5,671 bases of DNA from Candidatus Nanoarchaeia archaeon (lineage in GTDB: Archaea > Nanoarchaeota > Nanoarchaeia > SCGC-AAA011-G17 > JAFCDX01). How positions within the stretch are numbered: position 1 is the stretch's first letter; the number at the start of each line of letters is the position of its first letter. This document shows, one piece after another, positions 1 through 4,673 of this stretch. The DNA lies in contig JAQUND010000095.1 in assembly GCA_028717785.1 (NCBI GenBank), positions 1 to 5,671 on the forward strand, given 5' to 3'. The translations under genes were made by a program, and so were the position numbers. Below the pieces are notes generated by a model, which saw only the letters and a list, made by a program, of their open reading frames with translations, did not search any database and was not told the origin of the DNA.

Positions 1-2
1 TA

Positions 3-95
3 TCAAGGCAGTTGATGAAACAAAAACGAGAACAGATTGAAAAAGTAAGACAAGAAAGAAAACAAAGGAGAGAACATGGAACATCCATGGTTTGA
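3..95 (+). CDS. C-terminal end of an upstream gene (partial, unidentified)
   Basis: An open frame enters from the left edge and runs 30 codons to a TGA at 93-95. It encodes a strongly basic tail, rich in Lys, Arg, Gln and Glu (10 of 30 residues are Lys/Arg), that looks like a surface helix. It overlaps the first 20 bases of the next gene in another frame, and that gene's ribosome-binding site lies inside it, which is common in packed phage operons. In many tailed phages the gene near the portal is the large terminase subunit, but nothing in these 30 residues identifies one. So short an open stretch could also be chance in A+T-rich DNA. Confidence 0.45.
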   Translation, partial: SRQLMKQKREQIEKVRQERKQRREHGTSMV

Positions 96-708
96 TAGAT
101 TTATTGTACAAAGTGCACCAGCAGAAGATACACCACCCGATGAAGCAACAGGTACAAATGAACCTGTAGATGTTCCTGCTGACGATCCTTCTGTCAGTCC
201 TGATGAGCAACCAAATCCTGATTTAGCGCAAGATATAGCTGATATGCCAGCTACTGATACAGGGACGGAGACTCCTTCTGATGCTCAGACTGATGCACTT
301 CAATCTCAAATTGATGAACTTAAAAAACAACTTGAAGATTTACAGACTGATTATGATACTCAAGGGGAGATTGATGAACTTAAAAGAAGAATAGATAATT
401 TGCGTGTGCCTGATGATGCTGATATGAACGACAGTCTTTTTCAATCTGCTGCTATTGAAATTAATTATTTGAAAAGAGCATATCGACGTTTGAATAGAAA
501 ATGTGGTCTTACAGGTTCTCAAAGAACTCTTATAAATATGAGACTTGAGCAACACCCGACAATGTCAAATCAAGAAATTGCAGCTGAATTAGCTACAACT
601 CTTGGTGCAAAACAACAAGACATTTTTGACTATATTATGAACTCAGAATTTAGATTTAGACATAGACACGGACCGCATGCATCAATTATTGATTGGGATG
701 CAGTTTAA
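76..708 (+). CDS. Hypothetical phage protein: acidic arm, coiled coil, basic helical C-terminus
   Basis: A 210-residue protein not recognised as a named family. The ATG at 76 is preceded by AAAGGAG (64-70) at 5-nt spacing, which fixes the start. Three parts are visible. Residues 1-75 are a low-complexity acidic arm with 19 Asp/Glu, 12 Pro, one Arg and no Lys, probably disordered. Residues about 73-110 form a heptad-like coiled coil in which the IDELK unit occurs at 79 and again at 99. Residues about 120-210 are helical and basic; 163-187 (SNQEIAAEL followed by a second helix) resembles a helix-turn-helix, and the end is rich in Arg and His. There is no signal peptide or membrane segment. It sits just before the portal gene, so a role in packaging or head assembly is likely by position only. 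A coiled coil plus helix-turn-helix recalls small terminases, but those usually carry the DNA-binding part at the N-terminus, so that reading is weak. Real gene: confident. Function: unknown. Confidence 0.85.
   Translation: MEHPWFDRFIVQSAPAEDTPPDEATGTNEPVDVPADDPSVSPDEQPNPDLAQDIADMPATDTGTETPSDAQTDALQSQIDELKKQLEDLQTDYDTQGEIDELKRRIDNLRVPDDADMNDSLFQSAAIEINYLKRAYRRLNRKCGLTGSQRTLINMRLEQHPTMSNQEIAAELATTLGAKQQDIFDYIMNSEFRFRHRHGPHASIIDWDAV
310..385 (+). repeat. Direct repeat inside the coiled-coil coding region
   Basis: The 16-base string ATTGATGAACTTAAAA occurs at 310-325 and again at 370-385, exactly 60 bases (20 codons) apart and in frame. It encodes Ile-Asp-Glu-Leu-Lys at residues 79-83 and 99-103 of the 210-residue protein. 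The flanking helix is similar too (Leu-Glu-Asp-Leu against Ile-Asp-Asn-Leu). This suggests a small internal duplication that lengthened the coiled coil, though convergent heptad composition could explain part of it. Confidence 0.6.
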
Positions 709-720
709 TTTTTCTAAAGA

Positions 721-735
721 ATTAATCAGATTAAT
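721..735. promoter_or_regulatory. Perfect 7-bp dyad in the gap before the portal gene
   Basis: ATTAATC at 721-727 and GATTAAT at 729-735 are exact reverse complements around one base. The one-base centre cannot form an RNA hairpin loop, so if functional it would be a protein-binding site in DNA rather than a terminator. It lies in the 46-nt gap (709-754), 19 bases before the portal ATG. Upstream of it, 707-713 and 717-723 can pair weakly (A/U only, one G-U, 3-nt loop). The gap is A+T-rich, so a chance dyad is possible, and no convincing -35/-10 pair was found here. Confidence 0.3.
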
Positions 736-754
736 AATTTTAAAGGTATAAACA

Positions 755-3010
755 ATGATTCAAAGAAAAAAACGCTCTGAACTTGATTCAAGTGGCATGA
801 AAAAGAATGGTGCTACAATCAAATTCGGGAATGACACGACTATAATAGATTCTGAGTTTTATCAAGGAAAACCCAGAAAATATAACAAACGTTTGTTGCG
901 TGTAGTAGATCAAATGTCTAGATCAATGTCTAAGACTGCTAATACTTGCGGGGGTGGAGCAAATGTTAAGAATTCTATGCCAGGTTTTTACCATCCAGAA
1001 TTTGAACCCAGTTCTATTCTACTTCCTCGTGATTATAGAGAAATAAATGCATGGTGCCGTTATTTTTATAAGTATGACCCTTTAGTTAGCACTGCTATAG
1101 ATTCTCATGCTGAACTTCCTTTATCGAGCATAAGATTGACACTACCTCCAAGTAGAGATAAAGCAAAAACAAGAAAAATCCAAGAAGAATATGAAGAAAT
1201 GTGTTCTACTGAAGGTATTGATTTGTTCAATAAACTCCTACAGATGGGTGTCGAATACTACAAACTTGGTAATGTTTTTCCTTTTGCTCGATGGAGTGAA
1301 CAGAAAAACCGTTGGACAAAATTAACTCTATTAGATCCTGACTATATTGAACTTGAAAAACTTCAATTTACAGATATAATGAGAGTTGATTTAATTCCAA
1401 ATGAGCAAATGAAGAAAATTATTAATAATGGACCTGATAATCCTAAAACAGGTGTTCTGTTTAAAGCAATACCCGAAGATGTTATTGAACTTGTACAAAC
1501 AGGGAAGAAAATACCTTTAAATACAGATCCAAATCATGGTAGTCATGTAGCTCATGTCACTTACAAAATGGCTGATTATGATCTTGTGGGTACTGGTATT
1601 GTAGAAAGAAATTTCAAAACTCTTATTTATAAAGACAGATTAAGACAATCACAAGATGCTGTAGCTGCTCGACATCTTACGCCAAAACATTTGATTTGGG
1701 CAGATTCTACAGGTATGGCTGATTTGAATATAATTAGAGAACAAGTCGACAGTGCTTTTGCAGATCCTGATTACGCCATTATTACTAACTATGAATTGCA
1801 TTGGGATCTTGTTGGAACAAGTCAAGGGTTAATGCAATTAGAGTCAGAATGGAATTGGATAAACGAAGAATTGTTGATAGGGTTAATGGTGAATAAAAGT
1901 TTCTTGTTAGGTGAAGGTTCTTATGCTAATGGACAAACAGTATTAGAAGTAATGAATCAAAAATATTCAATTTATAGAGAAAGAATTGAAAGTTATGTGA
2001 TTCAATCATTATTTCTTCCTATGGCCAAAAGAAATGATTGGGCAGAATATGAAGAAGGTACTTCTAAGAAAGAAAAGAAAATCAAATGGTTGTATCCTCG
2101 TATCAAATGGAACAGATTGAATTTTGTTGATGATACAGCCCATAAACAGATGCTTGCTCAAATGGTTACTCAGGGTCAAATCGATATGCAAACTTGGCTC
2201 GAGTGTTTTGGGCTTGACGCTGAAACTGTTAAAGAAAGGCTCAAGAGATTTGAAGGTACTCCACTCGATATTAATTATTTCACCATGATGAATGGTGCTG
2301 CTACCGAAGCTGGAAGAACTCTTGCACCTGCAATTGCGGAATTAAGGGCACAAGAACTTGGTTTAAAATATGAACCTGAAGCATCAACAGAAATGTTTGC
2401 GACACAAAATGAAAAAATTACAAAAACAGCAGAAACAAGAGAACAACGTAGATATGATAGACAAGAAAATAAAAAAGATAAGAAAAGAGACGATGAAATA
2501 GAAGAACTGGAAGTTCCTTTAGAAAAAAGACTCAAACCCGAAAGAACAGATCAAAAAAAAGTAAAATTATTTGCTGAATCTGAAAATAAAGTTGAAATCC
2601 CTGATATTCCATTTGTGGACACGGATAAAGCTGAGCAACTTGGTGCTGCTATTATTGTTGAAGAAAACTCAAAGAAGGCTTGGGTTGATTCAATGATAAA
2701 AGATTTAAAATTGAGTCAGAATGCTAGACGTGCTGTTTTGAACTTAGAAAATGAAATTCTTGCTTTAAATGGATCTTCGACAACTAAAATAAGAATTCAT
2801 ACGCTTAAAAAATATTTACCTCAAGTTTTTGCATCTAGAATTAAAGATGAATTGCCAATTACAGAAAAAGTAAATGCTGCAAAAGATTTATATGCTGATA
2901 ATATTTCAAAACTTACTTTTTTACTTGAATCAAAATTAAATGAAACACACGAGATTGAAAAAATCAAAAGTGCAATTAGAGAAACAATTCGAGAAGAATT
3001 TAAAGTATGA
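755..3010 (+). CDS. Portal protein
   Basis: The portal forms the dodecameric ring at one capsid vertex through which the terminase packs DNA and to which the neck attaches. The 751-residue product starts at an ATG with AAAGG (742-746) 8 bases upstream. Visible portal features are the early helix WCRYFYKYDPLV at about 100-111 leading into AIDSHAE; the pattern ESEWNWINEELLIGLMVNKSF at 363-383 followed by a Gly-rich turn and GQTVLEVMNQ; and a later segment at 443-490 (two Lys-Trp strands, then a helix, QGQID, WLECFGLD) typical of the end of a portal core. Residues about 553-605 are very highly charged and probably disordered, and 640-751 form a separate helical end. T4 gp20 is 524 residues, so the C-terminal extension of roughly 200 residues is unusual. 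The stop overlaps the next start by four bases (ATGA), indicating translational coupling. Family assignment rests on pattern recognition, not a search. Confidence 0.88.
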   Translation: MIQRKKRSELDSSGMKKNGATIKFGNDTTIIDSEFYQGKPRKYNKRLLRVVDQMSRSMSKTANTCGGGANVKNSMPGFYHPEFEPSSILLPRDYREINAWCRYFYKYDPLVSTAIDSHAELPLSSIRLTLPPSRDKAKTRKIQEEYEEMCSTEGIDLFNKLLQMGVEYYKLGNVFPFARWSEQKNRWTKLTLLDPDYIELEKLQFTDIMRVDLIPNEQMKKIINNGPDNPKTGVLFKAIPEDVIELVQTGKKIPLNTDPNHGSHVAHVTYKMADYDLVGTGIVERNFKTLIYKDRLRQSQDAVAARHLTPKHLIWADSTGMADLNIIREQVDSAFADPDYAIITNYELHWDLVGTSQGLMQLESEWNWINEELLIGLMVNKSFLLGEGSYANGQTVLEVMNQKYSIYRERIESYVIQSLFLPMAKRNDWAEYEEGTSKKEKKIKWLYPRIKWNRLNFVDDTAHKQMLAQMVTQGQIDMQTWLECFGLDAETVKERLKRFEGTPLDINYFTMMNGAATEAGRTLAPAIAELRAQELGLKYEPEASTEMFATQNEKITKTAETREQRRYDRQENKKDKKRDDEIEELEVPLEKRLKPERTDQKKVKLFAESENKVEIPDIPFVDTDKAEQLGAAIIVEENSKKAWVDSMIKDLKLSQNARRAVLNLENEILALNGSSTTKIRIHTLKKYLPQVFASRIKDELPITEKVNAAKDLYADNISKLTFLLESKLNETHEIEKIKSAIRETIREEFKV

Positions 3011-3408
3011 ATATAGAACTTATTACAAATGAAATTTTGAAAGCAAGTGAAAGAACAGTTTCGAAACAGAAATTTGTCGATAAGATTGATTTCGAAAAAA
3101 AAGTAAAACAATTTATTAGTTCTATTAAATCTAAACATGTACATCTTGAACTTAAAGATTCAAGTTTTAGAGAAGATGAGACAGAGCAATCTTATCAACA
3201 TTGGAAAATAGTTTTTGAGATTATCTTTGATCTAAACGATAAATACGTTGACAACGAGACATATGCAAAAGGTTCTGTATATATCTTCCCATCAAAGCAA
3301 TTATATGATGACGTGACAAAAGCAAGTAATGCTAGACTGGGCGCAATACCTGAATGGAATGATTCGCGTACTATAGGAACAATAATAGGGAAAGCAAGAG
3401 ATTATTGA
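3007..3408 (+). CDS. Hypothetical protein between portal and protease
   Basis: A 133-residue protein that I do not recognise. Its ATG overlaps the portal stop (ATGA, 3007-3010). The only upstream purine run is GAGAAG (2991-2996) at 10-nt spacing, so re-initiation by ribosomes leaving the portal gene is likely. Residues 1-43 look helical and Lys-rich. From 44 on, hydrophobic/polar alternation suggests beta strands (about 44-50, 66-75 and 88-95), followed by a helix at about 96-108 and a Gly/Ile-rich end. There are no cysteines, signal peptide or membrane segment. It occupies the place of the small prohead core genes 67/68 in T4, but it lacks the strongly acidic make-up of gp67. A small virion, neck or head-assembly role is inferred from position only. 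Confidence 0.85.
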   Translation: MNIELITNEILKASERTVSKQKFVDKIDFEKKVKQFISSIKSKHVHLELKDSSFREDETEQSYQHWKIVFEIIFDLNDKYVDNETYAKGSVYIFPSKQLYDDVTKASNARLGAIPEWNDSRTIGTIIGKARDY

Positions 3409-4112
3409 TGAATAAAGAAGCCATTCAATCTATAGCAAATGAGTTATTGTCAAGAAAAATTATTCCGCTTGGAGTATTGTTTTCTGATCCTTTTGCAAAA
3501 CTTGCTATGTCTGCAGGAGAATTATTATTTAAGACAAATCAAAAATCTATCAAATATGCTAAAGGGTGTGTAGCAACAACAAAACGTAATGATCCTAAAA
3601 ATGGTAGATGGATGTTTTCTGTAAAATGTCATCAAACAAAAAGCAAAGGGCCCTATGATGTCCGTTTTAAGTTATTAGGTACAGGGCCTAAAACACAGGG
3701 TATGCTTGGGAGAGAAGTCGAAATATCTTGTAATTGTAATGCTTGGAAATATAATGGTGCTGATTTTAATGCTCTTGATAAAGATTATTCTGAGCGTCAA
3801 TACTCGGATGGTACCGCTCCCAATATAAGAGATCCACAAAGAAGGTATCTGATTTGTAAACATGTTGCTGCGTCAATACCTTTGTTTAAAAGATTTATAG
3901 TTCCTGATCAGTTCAAAGGCCCACAAAAAGGTCCTGTCAAACCAACTCTTAAGGTACCTGTTAAACCAGTTCCTACAAAACCACAACAAAAGGCTCCAGT
4001 GACACCAACAAAACCTGAACAAGAAAAACCATTGACAGAAAAAAGACCAAGAGAATTAAAGCCTATAATACAACGACCCACAAGAATAAAACCAAGGCCA
4101 GGAAGAATATGA
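3408..4112 (+). CDS. SWIM-type zinc-finger protein with Pro/Lys-rich tail
   Basis: A 234-residue protein. The ATG at 3408 shares one base with the preceding stop (TGATG, 3406-3410) and has AAGAG (3396-3400) at 7-nt spacing; the in-frame TTG at 3405 is a less likely start. Residues 68-108 give the usual lead-in of a SWIM domain: strands around WMFSV and YDVRF, then VEISC. The metal ligands are C108, C110, C150 and H152 (CNC and CKH), matching CxC-x(n)-CxH. The loop n is 39 residues, longer than in most SWIM domains. After the CKH comes the expected helix (VAASIPLFKRF). Residues 166-234 are a basic tail with 17 Pro, 12 Lys and 6 Arg against 5 acidic residues, probably disordered. SWIM domains elsewhere bind DNA or proteins; the tail would suit contact with DNA or an acidic partner. 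Its job in this phage is unknown; its place between portal and protease suggests head assembly. Confidence 0.85.
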   Translation: MNKEAIQSIANELLSRKIIPLGVLFSDPFAKLAMSAGELLFKTNQKSIKYAKGCVATTKRNDPKNGRWMFSVKCHQTKSKGPYDVRFKLLGTGPKTQGMLGREVEISCNCNAWKYNGADFNALDKDYSERQYSDGTAPNIRDPQRRYLICKHVAASIPLFKRFIVPDQFKGPQKGPVKPTLKVPVKPVPTKPQQKAPVTPTKPEQEKPLTEKRPRELKPIIQRPTRIKPRPGRI

Positions 4113-4594
4113 TTAAGATCCACTATAAATACTGGGGAATTAATGTTAAAATTGGACCTAATCTTCTAAGAACAGGTTGGTATGGTGGTCAAATAGTAAG
4201 ATTTGTAGACAAAATGACTGTAGAAAAAGCATTGCCAAATGAAACAGTTGGTTTGCTTATCAACGGTTATAAACTTGAAGATTATGATGGAAAACAGTAC
4301 GATTTTAAAGATATGGATGGATTGGCAACAGCAAGACGACCATATAAATACGAAAACAGTCCTGTCGATTCAAGTAATCATTCAGCATCAATGATATCAG
4401 ACGATGTTTTGCTAGATTTTAATAGAAATGCTTATGACACGACAAGAATTTATACATACAATCAAAAATTATATGCTAATTCAAATGGAATTTTAACGAA
4501 CGAAAATATAGGTGGTAATGCTGATGTCATAGGTATTGTAGGTGCAATACCCAGTGATCTAAATGGGTGGTTACGAGCAAAAATCAAATGGTAA
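4109..4594 (+). CDS. Probable beta-rich virion protein (decoration-like, tentative)
   Basis: A 161-residue protein. The ATG overlaps the preceding stop (ATGA, 4109-4112) and AGGA (4100-4103) lies 5 bases upstream. It is rich in Tyr, Asn, Gly and Ile, has no Cys, and no signal peptide or membrane segment. Two stretches have the look of small phage beta-barrels. Residues 23-55 (GWYGGQIVRF, then ETVGLLING) fit 'cargo value - drift - Gly-Leu'. Residues 115-161 (KLYANSNGILT, then VIGIVGAIPSD and a final WLRAKIKW) resemble the C-terminal strand set seen in head decoration and related structural proteins. The middle (about 64-113) is polar and probably loop-rich. A surface or neck structural protein is inferred; I cannot name a family. 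It is the last gene of the coupled portal block and is followed by a 79-nt gap. Confidence 0.82.
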   Translation: MIKIHYKYWGINVKIGPNLLRTGWYGGQIVRFVDKMTVEKALPNETVGLLINGYKLEDYDGKQYDFKDMDGLATARRPYKYENSPVDSSNHSASMISDDVLLDFNRNAYDTTRIYTYNQKLYANSNGILTNENIGGNADVIGIVGAIPSDLNGWLRAKIKW

Positions 4595-4595
4595 A

Positions 4596-4623
4596 TTGAC
4601 TTTTTCTAAAGTTTTTATAAATC
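4596..4623 (+). promoter_or_regulatory. Promoter-like motif upstream of the protease gene (tentative)
   Basis: The gap holds TTGACT (4596-4601), five of six matches to a sigma-70 -35 box, and TATAAATC (4616-4623), whose first six bases match a -10 box at five of six positions. The spacing is only 14 bases, short for sigma-70. TATAAATC also matches seven of eight bases of the T4 late-promoter box TATAAATA, which needs no -35 element. Either would give a leader of about 40-50 bases before the ATG at 4674. In A+T-rich DNA such matches arise by chance, so this is only a candidate. Confidence 0.3.
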
Positions 4624-4636
4624 AAGACTTTTATCA

Positions 4637-4663
4637 AAAAATTGTGTAAGATCGACAATTTTT
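4637..4663 (+). promoter_or_regulatory. Hairpin next to the protease ribosome-binding site
   Basis: AAAAATTGT (4637-4645) and ACAATTTTT (4655-4663) are perfect 9-base reverse complements around a 9-base loop. The stem has one G-C pair, so it is weak. The right arm ends one base before the GGAGG of the protease gene, so the ribosome-binding site stays free beside it. It could be a leader element stabilising or modulating translation, or a poor intrinsic terminator for the upstream block. The U run forms part of the stem rather than following it, which argues against a terminator. A second, smaller hairpin, ACTTT/AAAGT (4599-4603 with 4608-4612), followed by TTTT, is the other terminator candidate and is also weak. 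Confidence 0.4.
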
Positions 4664-4664
4664 C

Positions 4665-4669
4665 GGAGG
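4665..4669 (+). promoter_or_regulatory. Strong ribosome-binding site of the protease gene
   Basis: GGAGG lies 4 bases before the ATG at 4674 and is the clearest Shine-Dalgarno sequence in the window. The other genes have AAAGGAG, AAAGG or weaker purine runs and mostly rely on overlap with the gene before. This supports ATG 4674 as the start and independent translation of the protease. Confidence 0.8.
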
Positions 4670-4673
4670 CCTC

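Noticed and set aside
340..555. Open frame on the - strand inside the 210-residue gene
   Set aside because: It lies fully opposite a well-supported + strand gene, has no ribosome-binding site worth noting, and its product resembles a shadow of A+T-rich coding DNA.
2009..2535. Two - strand open frames opposite the portal gene (2009-2191, 2275-2535)
   Set aside because: Both are antisense to portal coding sequence. Their Ser/Phe/Leu-rich products mirror the Lys/Glu-rich portal tail, as expected of shadows.
2821..3144. - strand open frame across the portal/133-residue gene junction
   Set aside because: It spans two coupled + strand genes; the Phe/Ile/Ser-rich product mirrors Lys/Glu/Asn-rich codons.
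3405..3407. TTG start for the SWIM gene
   Set aside because: The ATG directly after it at 3408 has better spacing to the purine run at 3396-3400 and forms the common TGATG overlap.
3675..4123. - strand open frames opposite the SWIM gene (3675-3863, 3908-4123)
   Set aside because: The second is Gly/Val/Phe-rich only because it reads the Pro/Lys tail codons backwards. Neither has context of its own.
4124..4351. Two TATAAATAC strings (4124-4132 and 4343-4351) resembling T4 late promoters
   Set aside because: Both lie inside the 161-residue gene and are just the codons for Tyr-Lys-Tyr; no gene starts at a suitable distance downstream.
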